This document shows, in pieces, positions 7,806-15,529 of a stretch of DNA of 22,375 nt. Numbering within the stretch: the stretch's first letter is position 1; each line of letters starts with the position of its first letter. The stretch lies in contig DATFKA010000030.1 of the NCBI GenBank assembly GCA_035268885.1, forward strand, positions 1-22,375, written 5' to 3'. The DNA comes from DATFKA01 sp035268885 (lineage in GTDB: Bacteria > Bacteroidota > Bacteroidia > Chitinophagales > Saprospiraceae). The notes below the pieces were generated by a model. The model was given only the letters and a program-made list of their open reading frames with translations. It had not been told where the DNA came from and did not search any database. Position numbers and translations under genes: made by a program.

Positions 7806-9155
7806 ATGTCAATTAAGCAAACACCCTGGTTGCGCGCGAAGAAGAGATTAAAATGGGTATTAAATAAGGATATCACAGAAGGGATTTTTTTGCTGCTGGG
7901 AGTAATTGTGGCCCTGATATGGGCCAATTCTCCCGGGCATGAATCCTATCATCATCTTTGGGAACAAAAACTTTCGATTCGTTTTGGATCCTTTCAATTC
8001 GAACAAAATTTTCACCACTTAATAAACGATGGCCTGATGGCCATTTTCTTTTTCCTGGTCGGTCTGGAGATCAAACGGGAAGTCATGGTAGGGGAGTTAT
8101 CTACTTTCCGTAAGGCATTATTTCCGATTATTTGTGCCGCGGGCGGAATGCTTTTCCCCGCCTTAATTTATTTTGCATTCAATCCATCGGGTGATGCTGC
8201 CGACGGTTGGGGGGTACCCGTGGCTACGGATATTGCATTTGCTCTGGTACTGGTCAGTGTACTGGGAAAGCGGGTTCCGGTGGCTTTAAAAGTTTTTTTA
8301 GCTGCCTTGGCTATCGCCGACGATCTTGGCGCCGTTATGGTAATTGCCATTTTTTACACCGATGAGATTGTGATTAATTCCTTATTGATTGCTTTTTCAG
8401 TATTTGGCTTTTTAATCGTAGCCAACCGCTTTGGCATTCGCAATCCTTGGTTTTACGGCCTGGTTGGGATGTTTGGTATTTGGTTGGCCTTTTTACAGTC
8501 TGGCGTACATGCCACCATTGCTGGTGTGATAATTGCCATGGCCATCCCAACGGATGTTTTAATTCGAGGGGATAAATATGCTTATAAACTAAAGCAGCTG
8601 GGGCGTAAGTTTAAGCGTACCGACGGCCACGACCATCAGATGGCTACGGACGATCAGCTTGAAATTGTAGGTAATGTAAAGAAAGTTACCAAGGCCGTCA
8701 TGCCGCCGCTACAAAAGATTGAACACGCTATTTCTCCCTTTGTCAGTTACTTAATTCTCCCACTCTTCGCACTAGCTAATGCGGGTGTGCGCCTGGAAAC
8801 CAGCTTTTGGGAAGCCATCCAAAGCCCGGTCAGTCTGGGTATTATCTTTGGTCTGGTCTTTGGTAAAACCATTGGAATTATGGGTTTCGCCCGGCTCTCA
8901 ACCTGGTTGGGCATTACTCAAATTCCCGCCGCCATTAGTTGGCGACAATTATTAGGTGCCGCTTCCTTTGCCGGTATTGGATTTACGATGTCCTTATTTA
9001 TTGCAGAGTTAGCCTTTAATAATGAAGCGCTATTAGTTAATGCCAAGTTTGGTATCCTGTTGGCTTCGGTAGTCGCTGCCAGTATTGGATTAATTATTTT
9101 TCTGGGTTTTCGACCTAAAGAAATTGAGGTGACGCTGCCTTCTGAAAAAGAGTAA
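7806..9155 (+). CDS. nhaA: Na+/H+ antiporter NhaA
   Basis: This is a 449-residue inner-membrane electrogenic antiporter (2 H+ in per Na+ out in the characterised E. coli protein). The ion-binding pair is present as ADDLGA (D172, D173), with the conserved ATDIAFA aspartate at D142 and FGKTIGI with K354, matching the functional lysine of the family. It is about 60 residues longer than the E. coli protein. Most of the extra sequence is a hydrophilic insert at about 251-297 rich in Lys, His and Asp (RTDGHDHQMATDD) between membrane helices, which might take part in pH or protein interactions (inference). It follows the ECF sigma gene by 65 bp and precedes the DUF2383-like gene by 81 bp on the same strand. 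Confidence 0.96.
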   Translation: MSIKQTPWLRAKKRLKWVLNKDITEGIFLLLGVIVALIWANSPGHESYHHLWEQKLSIRFGSFQFEQNFHHLINDGLMAIFFFLVGLEIKREVMVGELSTFRKALFPIICAAGGMLFPALIYFAFNPSGDAADGWGVPVATDIAFALVLVSVLGKRVPVALKVFLAALAIADDLGAVMVIAIFYTDEIVINSLLIAFSVFGFLIVANRFGIRNPWFYGLVGMFGIWLAFLQSGVHATIAGVIIAMAIPTDVLIRGDKYAYKLKQLGRKFKRTDGHDHQMATDDQLEIVGNVKKVTKAVMPPLQKIEHAISPFVSYLILPLFALANAGVRLETSFWEAIQSPVSLGIIFGLVFGKTIGIMGFARLSTWLGITQIPAAISWRQLLGAASFAGIGFTMSLFIAELAFNNEALLVNAKFGILLASVVAASIGLIIFLGFRPKEIEVTLPSEKE

Positions 9156-9236
9156 TAAATGTAGTATTTTTTTGTTGTTTTGGGCGCACAAATCTCTTAC
9201 GAGCGGGTTATATAAAAAAGCACTTTATTTTATACT

Positions 9237-9689
9237 ATGGACAAACAACAACTAATTGATCAGCTTAATTTATTGATAACTAGAAATTTTGATGCTAATA
9301 AAGGGTATACCGAAGCCGCCATGCGGGTCAGTGACCTACAATTGCGTAAATGGCTCCAAGAAAATGCCAAGCACCGTAAACAATATATCTCTGACTTGTC
9401 TCGGGAAGTGCGACTGCTCGATGGTACACCGGATCAGGGAACCAGCCTGAGGGGAGATCTGCACCGTACCTGGTTAGACTTTAAAGCAGAAATATACGAC
9501 AGCGATGCTGCGGTATTGCAAGAATGTATAACGGGTGAAAAAACGCTCGTGAATAATTATGCGCAGGTCCTGGAAGAGAAAGACTTACCTAATACTCTCG
9601 AGACCTTACTGAACAATCAATTACAACAAATAAAGCAAAGCCTTACGGCCCTAGAAAGTATTGAAGAATCCGTAAGCGCCTATTCTTAA
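9237..9689 (+). CDS. PA2169/DUF2383-like four-helix-bundle protein
   Basis: This 150-residue protein is predicted to be all-helical, with four amphipathic helices and no membrane or signal segment. The N-terminal pattern (LNLLITRNFDANKGYTEAA) and the spacing of acidic and His residues resemble the PA2169/DUF2383 ferritin-like family. This family is of unknown biochemical function and often sits with stress genes. The neighbours fit that: ECF sigma, nhaA and an ArsC-like protein in the same direction, and dps nearby. I assign the family from general pattern and length, not from a catalytic motif, and did not identify a complete di-iron site. Confidence 0.75.
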   Translation: MDKQQLIDQLNLLITRNFDANKGYTEAAMRVSDLQLRKWLQENAKHRKQYISDLSREVRLLDGTPDQGTSLRGDLHRTWLDFKAEIYDSDAAVLQECITGEKTLVNNYAQVLEEKDLPNTLETLLNNQLQQIKQSLTALESIEESVSAYS

Positions 9690-9702
9690 CAAACGATAAG
9701 TC

Positions 9703-9727
9703 AAAGATTAAGATACTAATCTTTTTT
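9703..9727 (+). terminator. A/T-rich hairpin with T tract
   Basis: AAAGATTA (9703-9710) and TAATCTTT (9717-9724) form a perfect 8-bp stem with a 6-nt loop, followed by three more T. It lies 14 bp past the DUF2383-like stop. It is probably a weak terminator that lets some transcription into the ArsC-like gene. Confidence 0.5.
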
Positions 9728-9757
9728 GGTCCTTGGCTTACACTAAAAAATAAATTA

Positions 9758-10120
9758 ATGGACGAAGAAGATACCACTCAAGTTACTATTTATTACAATC
9801 CGGAAATTAATAAGCACAAGAAAACAGTGGCACATGCCCAAAGTATTGGTGAGGTGCTGGCCATACCGTTTTCAGAAATGCCTACTGCCCATAATATCTG
9901 GGCTTCCATTTACGAAAAGTTAGATAAAGATGCAGTAGCCGTTTTTGATGAAGATTGGTACGCCAGCCAAAAACTGGATCCGCAGGACTTTGATTCCTGG
10001 TATAAACTGGTCACCCACAATCCGGACCGTATTGATTCCCCCATTGCTGTTAAAAAAGACGAAGTTGTTTTGTGCAAACGGCAAACGGAGGTCTACGATT
10101 TAATGAAGACCGCAGTGTAA
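9758..10120 (+). CDS. ArsC/Spx-fold protein lacking the catalytic cysteine
   Basis: This is a 120-residue protein with the arsenate-reductase-like thioredoxin fold. The start VTIYYNPEINKHKKTVAHA matches the ArsC/Spx opening strand, loop and helix, where active enzymes have NPxC; here the cysteine position is isoleucine. The later THNPDRIDSPIAVKKDEVVL matches the ArsC/Spx region where the second half of the fold returns to the active site. Only one cysteine (in VVLCKRQ) is present. It is therefore unlikely to reduce arsenate and could be a Spx/YffB-like regulator or binding protein. It is the last gene of the run before a strong terminator. The fold is well supported; the role is unknown. Confidence 0.78.
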   Translation: MDEEDTTQVTIYYNPEINKHKKTVAHAQSIGEVLAIPFSEMPTAHNIWASIYEKLDKDAVAVFDEDWYASQKLDPQDFDSWYKLVTHNPDRIDSPIAVKKDEVVLCKRQTEVYDLMKTAV

Positions 10121-10149
10121 GAATAATATCAAACAAAACTAACCAATTT

Positions 10150-10182
10150 AAGCCATGCACGGAAATCGTGCCATGGCTTTTT
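10150..10182 (+). terminator. Strong intrinsic terminator
   Basis: AAGCCATGCACG (10150-10161) pairs with CGTGCCATGGCTT (10167-10179), 12 bp with a single bulged C and a GAAAT loop, followed by a T run. It ends the ECF sigma-nhaA-ArsC-like transcription unit. Confidence 0.88.
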
Positions 10183-10210
10183 CATTTAAACCACTTCAAA
10201 ATTTATCGAT

Positions 10211-10819
10211 ATGAAATATACCTATTATTTATTATTGTTTCTATTCTTAAGCAGTTGCTACAACCCCTACATGCGGATCAACCAGGAAGATGAAACGCTA
10301 AGCCGATCTGCCCGATGCACGGATCCTATTCTGGAAGATATTACAACCCGTACGGCCGGCATTTATATTCTATCTAAGTTTCTGGGGGGAGACCGGGGCG
10401 AGCTTTTGGAAGAAAAGAATAATTTTATTTTCATGGACATGAGCCAGAAGTTTCCGAAAGAATGGATAACTCCTTTTGAACAGGGACTTTTGCTTACCAT
10501 CCCGGTAGAAGATATTTTTTACGAAAATGGTGGCCGGCGATTAATGGATATTGGAGAGCAACGGCTTACTCAGCTGAGTGCTCTGCTGGCAGAATACCCA
10601 GAAGCTTCCTTTATCGTAGAGGGACATAATGACACTAATATCCATAGAAAAAAGAATTTAAAAATTGCTTTTCGACAGGCTAAAAAGGTAGGTCAGTTTT
10701 TGCGAAAGCGTAATGTAGATAAGCAACGCTTTGAGGTCATCAGCTATGGCTGTCAGCAAAGACTGACAGAGTCGGGTGCGGAAAATAATCGTATAGAAGT
10801 AGCTATTGTTAACAGATAG
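10211..10819 (+). CDS. OmpA-domain lipoprotein
   Basis: This is a 202-residue predicted lipoprotein. A short basic start and hydrophobic core end in the lipobox LSSC (Cys 16), so the mature protein would be lipid-anchored. The C-terminal ~85 residues are an OmpA-like peptidoglycan-binding domain: VEGHNDT carries the aspartate, and NNRIEVAI at the end carries the arginine that together bind diaminopimelate in characterised OmpA domains. The intervening helix (AFRQAKKVGQFLRKR) is a variant of the usual NxxLSxxRA segment. The central part (30-115) is unassigned. The gene stands between a strong terminator and a 128-bp gap, so it is probably monocistronic. Its likely role is tying the outer membrane to the cell wall. 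Confidence 0.88.
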   Translation: MKYTYYLLLFLFLSSCYNPYMRINQEDETLSRSARCTDPILEDITTRTAGIYILSKFLGGDRGELLEEKNNFIFMDMSQKFPKEWITPFEQGLLLTIPVEDIFYENGGRRLMDIGEQRLTQLSALLAEYPEASFIVEGHNDTNIHRKKNLKIAFRQAKKVGQFLRKRNVDKQRFEVISYGCQQRLTESGAENNRIEVAIVNR

Positions 10820-10836
10820 AAAAAAAAGCTAGTAAA

Positions 10837-10871
10837 TTGCTGGTTAGTTGCAAAGTTTTTCAGTATTTTTG
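10837..10871 (+). promoter_or_regulatory. Bacteroidota-type promoter (TTG / TAnnTTTG)
   Basis: TATTTTTG at 10864-10871 matches the phylum's -7 element TAnnTTTG exactly. Two upstream TTG triplets (10837-10839 and 10848-10850) are candidate -33 elements, but their spacings (24 and 13 nt) are off the usual ~19. It would drive the secreted protein gene with a ~70-nt leader. Confidence 0.42.
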
Positions 10872-10947
10872 AATGTAATAGACGATATAAATATTAAAAT
10901 TGCTTCATAAGTTAATTTTTTAATCTAAGCTAATCATCTCAGAAAAA

Positions 10948-12078
10948 ATGCAGACAAACACCTCAAAATTACCAATTTCAGGTTGGAGAAATTCAGCCTT
11001 TCTTTTGCTTTCTCTGATTCTCTTATCCACGGGCTATCTATTTGGTCAATGTGATCCGGTTTATGCTGGACCAGATTACACCGGCCAATGTACAGCAGAT
11101 GGTGGAGCCTTTCTGCGTGATGCTGCCGCACAAGAAGATCTGAATGGTAGTAACGAGCTAGATGTATTTATCTCATCCGATGGGGTCGCTATGAAGCCGA
11201 CTATGCGCAATAGCGATGATGGGTGCGTAGTGGCAAATGGTGCCATGGGAACGGGATCCGAATTCCGTAGTCTAGCCTTCCCCCAAGACCTTATACCGAA
11301 TATTGATGATGAGCTCACGCTGCTTAGAAGAACCAGACACGGTGGAGATTGCGTCGGAGAATCAACTACTATTGTGCTGGATTTTACTACCCTAAACGCC
11401 AGGCGCCCTTCCGGTTTGAGTTTTGCGCTTTCTGATGTTGACAACGATCTCGATTCTATTCAGGTGAAGATTTATTCAGGTAATAGCTTGGTGAATTACA
11501 CGGTTAATACTTATGCTAATACCTTTGTGCGTCAGTTTGGAGCCAGCCCCACCCTAAGGGTTAATGGTACGGGGAATGGTAATGCGCCCAGTCCGCCCTC
11601 CACGGTAACTGATGAGGCAGAGTACTTACGCGGCGTGGTAGAATTTACGGCCACGGCGGGTGTCGAGGTAGATAGTATCGTTCTAACGCACTTTGTAAAC
11701 GATCCGAGTGATCGTACCACGGGCGGTGCGCCTTCTTTTCGAATTACTAATATTAACTGGGCTTGTGTAATTGAGCAAGCCGTTCAGACGGGTTCTTTTA
11801 CCCTGACGGGCTTTCCAGCCGGCGGCACCTGGAGTGCTGCTCCGGGGAATCCTCCGGGAGCTTCCGTAGGTTCAACTACTGATGGTGTGGCCCAAGTAAA
11901 TTTTACAGCAGCGGGTAACTTCGAATTTATTTATTCCGTAGGGGGAGAGTGTAATGATTCGACAATGGTGACGGTCAATACCCCGGTAAATCTACCAGCT
12001 ATCCCTGTTCGAAAACTCTTGCTATTTGGATTTTTAGTACTTGGAATTGGCGCGATTAGCCTTTATTACTATAAATAA
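10948..12078 (+). CDS. Secreted protein with C-terminal membrane anchor, function unknown
   Basis: This 376-residue protein is not recognised as a whole. Residues 1-34 are a signal peptide (hydrophobic core FLLLSLILLSTGYLFG). The exported part is rich in Asp, Asn, Gly, Ser and Thr, with several cysteines and probable beta-sandwich character. It has acidic stretches such as DVDNDLDS, and a segment at ~287-345 (GFPAGGTWSAAPG) resembling Ig-like repeats seen in Bacteroidota surface proteins. The C-terminus is a proline-containing motif (LPAIPVRK), a ~19-residue hydrophobic segment and a final lysine. That order (short motif, membrane helix, basic end) recalls IPTL/PEP-CTERM-type sorting tags, but it lacks the usual SEWG. 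There is no ordinary type IX secretion tail. A strong bidirectional terminator follows. Confidence 0.8.
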   Translation: MQTNTSKLPISGWRNSAFLLLSLILLSTGYLFGQCDPVYAGPDYTGQCTADGGAFLRDAAAQEDLNGSNELDVFISSDGVAMKPTMRNSDDGCVVANGAMGTGSEFRSLAFPQDLIPNIDDELTLLRRTRHGGDCVGESTTIVLDFTTLNARRPSGLSFALSDVDNDLDSIQVKIYSGNSLVNYTVNTYANTFVRQFGASPTLRVNGTGNGNAPSPPSTVTDEAEYLRGVVEFTATAGVEVDSIVLTHFVNDPSDRTTGGAPSFRITNINWACVIEQAVQTGSFTLTGFPAGGTWSAAPGNPPGASVGSTTDGVAQVNFTAAGNFEFIYSVGGECNDSTMVTVNTPVNLPAIPVRKLLLFGFLVLGIGAISLYYYK

Positions 12079-12095
12079 TCTAGTCTCTTTGTTCG

Positions 12096-12141
12096 ACTTA
12101 AAAAAAGCCTTTCTTCCAAAAGGGAGAAAGGCTTTTTAAGT
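12096..12141. terminator. Bidirectional intrinsic terminator
   Basis: AGCCTTTCTTCC and GGGAGAAAGGCT form a stable stem around an AAAA loop. Poly-A on the left and poly-T on the right extend it to ACTTA/TAAGT at the ends, with two bulged A. It serves the secreted-protein gene on the plus strand and dps on the minus strand. Confidence 0.9.
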
Positions 12142-12165
12142 AGGATTCGTATTTTATCCAATGTC

Positions 12166-12651
12166 TTATTGGGCGGTCGCCAGTTTATTAGCAGCCCAGG
12201 CATCAAACATCCATGATTCCTTCTCTTTATCTCTTAACATGGCACCAATTAAATCAATCGTTCCTTCATCATTGACGGAATCTGCCGCTTTAATCAAGCT
12301 ACGCATATTTTTGATTAGTTTTCCATGATTTTCTAAGACCATTTCCACCATTTTAGCGGGGTCTTCAACGGTACCAGCTTCTTCGATACTGGCTTCCTTT
12401 ATATATTCTGACATATTACTAAGTGGTGCAAAGCGCAATGTGAGGATGCGTTCGGCTACCTCATCAATATTTTCCTGTGCGCTATTGTACATCTCTTCAA
12501 ACTTTTCGTGTAAGTCAAAGAAATGGACACCATCTACGTTCCAGTGGAAATTTCTCAGATTTTGATAGTAGATATGATAGTTTGCTAATAGTGTATTTAA
12601 TTCATAGGCAGTTCCCTGCAATTCATCGCGGGTTTTTCCTAAGTAGTTCAT
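12166..12651 (-). CDS. dps: Dps-family DNA protection / ferritin-like protein
   Basis: This 161-residue protein belongs to the Dps/mini-ferritin family, whose dodecamers oxidise Fe2+ with peroxide, store iron and shield DNA. The intersubunit ferroxidase ligands are all visible with exact family spacing: H36 (FHWNVDG), H48 (LHEKFEE), D63 and E67 (NIDEVAER). The length is normal and there is no long lysine-rich N-terminal tail, so DNA binding may be weak. The ATG at 12649-12651 is clear. It diverges across 137 bp from the carotenoid oxygenase, and near its start lies TTAATTAATTAA (an A/T palindrome). No TAnnTTTG promoter stands out. Its ending is the shared terminator at 12096-12141. Confidence 0.96.
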   Translation of the reverse strand: MNYLGKTRDELQGTAYELNTLLANYHIYYQNLRNFHWNVDGVHFFDLHEKFEEMYNSAQENIDEVAERILTLRFAPLSNMSEYIKEASIEEAGTVEDPAKMVEMVLENHGKLIKNMRSLIKAADSVNDEGTIDLIGAMLRDKEKESWMFDAWAANKLATAQ

Positions 12652-12788
12652 ATATGGTTTTGTATTAATTAATTAAATTACATCTATACAACGGAGCAAG
12701 TGGCCTGGTGTTCGCTTCCGGCTAAAAAAGGAATAAGCATGAACTACTTTCCCGAAAATCCATTTTGCTTACAAAGTAATACACTATT

Positions 12789-14240
12789 ATGCAGCGGCTC
12801 AAAGACTATTTTACACTTAATAAGGAAGTACAAAACGAATACCAAGACCTTGAACTCGAATTCGATGCGCCCCTACCTGTGGATTTGAACGGTACGCTTT
12901 TTCGTAACGGAAATGGTCGTTTTGTGCATCAGGGTGTACGCTATGACCATTTGTTCGACGGAGATGGAATGCTTACTAAATTCACTTTTCGGGAGGGCAA
13001 GGCTTTTTACCGCAATCGTTATGTGCAGACGAGAGAATTTCAGGAAGAAGAAGCGGCTGGCAAAATGCTTTACCGCAGCTTCGGTACCAACCTGCCGGGT
13101 GGCTTTTGGGCAAATGCCCTGAAGACCCATTTTAAGAATGCTTCCAACACCAGTGTGATTTGGCACGGAGGAAAATTATTGTCTCTCTGGGAGGGAGGCT
13201 GGCCCCATGAAATAGACCCCTACACGCTGGAGACGAAAGGTCGCTTTCACTATAGCGGGTACCTAAAAAACAGCTTCTCAAAGGTAGACGCCAAGATTTT
13301 TCCCGAGTTGGCCTTTAGTGCCCACCCCAAAATACATCCGGACACGGGAGATTTGCATAACTTTGGAGTAGTACCGGGTCTGAGTAGTCGTCTGGTCCAG
13401 TACCAAATCGATGCCGATGGACAGTCTTTGCCTATCTGGGCTAAAAAATTACCCGCCGTTTCCTTTACGCACGATTTTATTCTGACGGCTTCGGGTAAGC
13501 GGATTTTCTTTTTCACCCCAGTAAATTTTGGTCTGGCCGCGATGTTTCTGGGGTTCAAGCCACCGGTCGCCAGTATTCAGGTACGGCAAGATGAACCTAT
13601 AGAAATCATGGTTTTCGATCCGGATGAGGATCAGGAGTATAGCTTCGAAACAGATTTTGGCTTCATCTTTCATTTCACGAACGGTTATGAGCGTTCCGAT
13701 GGCCAGATTGTTGTGGACGGTTTTCTGATGCCGGATTTTCCCGACGCGGAGGTGAATAAACAGCTTTTTGAAGGCGATGATTCCGCAACGCCTGCGGGTA
13801 TATTATACCGATACCTACTGAATTTAAAAACCGGTGAAGTTCAGCGGGAGCGCCGCAGTCCTTATCCAGGGGAGTTACCGACCTTTCATCCCTCCCTTAC
13901 GGGAAAAAAATACCGCTACACCTGGTGCCTGGGACTCCCGGAAGGCGCTGATTATAAAATGTTGGATGGTATTCAGAAGATAGACGTGGAGCAGGGTACG
14001 GCGCATTTAAAATCCATGCACCCTCATTTACCGGGTGAGCCACTGTTTATTCCCAAATCCAAGGCCCAAAAAGAAGACGAAGGTTATCTGGCGGTTTTGA
14101 TATTTAATGCCCTGGAGAAAACCACCTGGCTGTATATACTAGATGCGGAGACACTATCCGAGATTACCAAGGCCCGCTTACCACATAACATACCGCTCGG
14201 CTTCCACGGAAAATTTGTGGATCGGCTATTTATCGAATAA
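12789..14240 (+). CDS. Carotenoid cleavage oxygenase (RPE65/CCO family)
   Basis: This is a 483-residue non-heme iron dioxygenase. The four iron-binding histidines of the seven-bladed propeller are present: H179 (SAHPKIHP), H228 (SFTHDF), H295 (FHFTNGYE) and H473 (GFHGKF). The N-terminus has the typical LNGTLFRNGNGRF and DGDGMLTKFTF. These enzymes cleave a double bond in carotenoids or stilbenes to give aldehydes (apocarotenoids, retinal or vanillin-like products). The exact substrate cannot be told here. There is no signal peptide, so it acts in the cytosol or at the membrane surface. A perfect 14-bp terminator hairpin follows. No carotenoid synthesis or rhodopsin gene is in the window. Confidence 0.94.
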   Translation: MQRLKDYFTLNKEVQNEYQDLELEFDAPLPVDLNGTLFRNGNGRFVHQGVRYDHLFDGDGMLTKFTFREGKAFYRNRYVQTREFQEEEAAGKMLYRSFGTNLPGGFWANALKTHFKNASNTSVIWHGGKLLSLWEGGWPHEIDPYTLETKGRFHYSGYLKNSFSKVDAKIFPELAFSAHPKIHPDTGDLHNFGVVPGLSSRLVQYQIDADGQSLPIWAKKLPAVSFTHDFILTASGKRIFFFTPVNFGLAAMFLGFKPPVASIQVRQDEPIEIMVFDPDEDQEYSFETDFGFIFHFTNGYERSDGQIVVDGFLMPDFPDAEVNKQLFEGDDSATPAGILYRYLLNLKTGEVQRERRSPYPGELPTFHPSLTGKKYRYTWCLGLPEGADYKMLDGIQKIDVEQGTAHLKSMHPHLPGEPLFIPKSKAQKEDEGYLAVLIFNALEKTTWLYILDAETLSEITKARLPHNIPLGFHGKFVDRLFIE

Positions 14241-14243
14241 AAG

Positions 14244-14274
14244 AAAGCCATTCCAAATGATTTGGAATGGCTTT
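14244..14274 (+). terminator. Terminator hairpin after the carotenoid oxygenase
   Basis: AAAGCCATTCCAAA and TTTGGAATGGCTTT form a perfect 14-bp stem with a TGA loop, starting 3 bp after the stop codon. Only three T end the stem, so the stem itself must do most of the work. Confidence 0.85.
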
Positions 14275-14284
14275 GTATAATCGT

Positions 14285-14359
14285 GCTCTAGTAAAAGTCT
14301 GTCCCGAATTAATTTCGGGACAAGACTCATCGCATATTACTATGCGCAGGAACTAGAGC
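14285..14359 (-). terminator. Branched (three-way-junction-like) terminator region of glnA
   Basis: The outer arms GCTCTAGT (14285-14292) and ACTAGAGC (14352-14359) enclose two further stems. One joins 14296-14308 to 14313-14327 (AGTCT/AGACT and GTCCCGAA/TTCGGGAC, one bulge). The other is CGCATA (14331-14336) with TATGCG (14341-14346) around TTAC. On the minus strand the larger hairpin is followed by TTTT, so it can terminate glnA just after its stop. Confidence 0.65.
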
Positions 14360-14364
14360 TGATT

Positions 14365-15390
14365 TTATCCTTCTGCCAGTGTATTCTTCACTGTTTTGAT
14401 AATGACCGCTGCTACCTTGTAAGGATCCGCTGCGGAGTTGGGACGACGGTCTTCCAGCCATCCTTTCCAGCCGTTCTCCACGGTGGCAATAGGAATCCGG
14501 ATAGAAGCACCGCGGTCAGAGATACCGTAGCTAAACTTATCAATGGCCTGCGTTTCGTGCAGACCTGTCAGGCGCAGGTGGTTATCGGCACCGTAGTTGT
14601 CGATACACTCTTTGATGATTTCGGGAGAGGCACCAAACCCTTCGCAGACCTTGTCGTAGTACTCTTTGTTGCCGGCGGTACGCAGGCCAGAGTTAGAGAA
14701 GTTCGCGTGCATACCCGAACCATTCCAGTCGCCGGATACGGGCTTACAGTGCCAATCAACGGCTACGCCGTATTTCTCAGCGGTTCTTTCCAGCAGGTAA
14801 CGTGCTACCCAGATTTGGTCACCGGCAGCCTCTGCTCCTTTGGCAAAAATCTGGAATTCCCACTGTCCGGCGGCTACCTCGGCATTAATCCCTTCTACAT
14901 TCAGACCCGCTTCCAGGCAGATGTCTAGGTGCTCTTCTACGATGGCTCTGCCGTAAGAGCGGTTTGCTCCTACACCACAGTAATAGGGACCCTGAGGTCC
15001 AGGGAAACCACCCGCTGGGAATCCTAAAGGGAGTTCCGTATCGGGATCATTCAGGAAATACTCCTGCTCGAATCCGAACCAGAAGTCATCGTCTTCATCG
15101 TTAATGGTTGCCCGACCGTTCGATTCGTGGGGTGTACCATCGGCGTTTAATACTTCCGTCATGACCAGGTATGCGTTCTTACGGTCTGGATCCGGAAAAA
15201 TAGCCACCGGCTTGAGCAGACAGTCAGAAGAACCACCCTCTGCCTGCTGAGTAGAACTCCCATCGAAGGACCATACGGGACATTCTTCGAGGGTACCCCC
15301 GAAATCACTTAATACTTTTGTTTTACTTCTTAAAAGTTGAGTTGGCTTGTAACCATCTAGCCAAATGTACTCTAACTTGGACTTTGCCAT
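14365..15390 (-). CDS. glnA: Glutamine synthetase, GSII (eukaryotic-type, beta-grasp)
   Basis: This 341-residue enzyme makes glutamine from glutamate, ammonia and ATP. It is the short GSII type, not the ~470-residue GSI or ~730-residue GSIII more often seen in Bacteroidota. Visible signatures are WSFDGSSTQQA (40-50) in the beta-grasp domain, the metal-binding FEQEY (107-111), NGSGMHANFS (223-232) of the glutamate/ATP site, RGASIRIP (293-300) and EDRRPNSAADPY (313-324). The GSI adenylylation loop is absent, as in the family. It is the third gene of glnK-amt-glnA, separated from amt by a 349-bp gap that suggests its own promoter. A TAATTTTG element lies 57 bp upstream of the start. Confidence 0.96.
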   Translation of the reverse strand: MAKSKLEYIWLDGYKPTQLLRSKTKVLSDFGGTLEECPVWSFDGSSTQQAEGGSSDCLLKPVAIFPDPDRKNAYLVMTEVLNADGTPHESNGRATINDEDDDFWFGFEQEYFLNDPDTELPLGFPAGGFPGPQGPYYCGVGANRSYGRAIVEEHLDICLEAGLNVEGINAEVAAGQWEFQIFAKGAEAAGDQIWVARYLLERTAEKYGVAVDWHCKPVSGDWNGSGMHANFSNSGLRTAGNKEYYDKVCEGFGASPEIIKECIDNYGADNHLRLTGLHETQAIDKFSYGISDRGASIRIPIATVENGWKGWLEDRRPNSAADPYKVAAVIIKTVKNTLAEG

Positions 15391-15446
15391 CGTTAAAATG
15401 TTTGTTTTGGTTAAAAAATATGATCAGCTCCATCCCTGTGCTCCGT

Positions 15447-15454
15447 CAAAATTA
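15447..15454 (-). promoter_or_regulatory. Candidate glnA promoter -7 element
   Basis: On the minus strand this reads TAATTTTG, an exact match to TAnnTTTG, about 57 bp upstream of the glnA start. No TTG was found at the ideal -33 distance, so an activator may be needed. Confidence 0.35.
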
Positions 15455-15529
15455 CGGATGGCAAAAGGTGGATTTAAAATATAAGCTCTAATTGGGAAAT
15501 GGATATTCACAGCTCCGCTGCGATAGCGA

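Noticed and set aside
12700..12888. 62-codon frame across the dps/carotenoid oxygenase gap
   Set aside because: It overlaps the well-supported oxygenase start in another frame and shows no family features.
13161..13176. TGGCACGG sigma54-like core
   Set aside because: It lies inside the carotenoid oxygenase gene, again over Trp-His-Gly codons, with no TTGC at -12.
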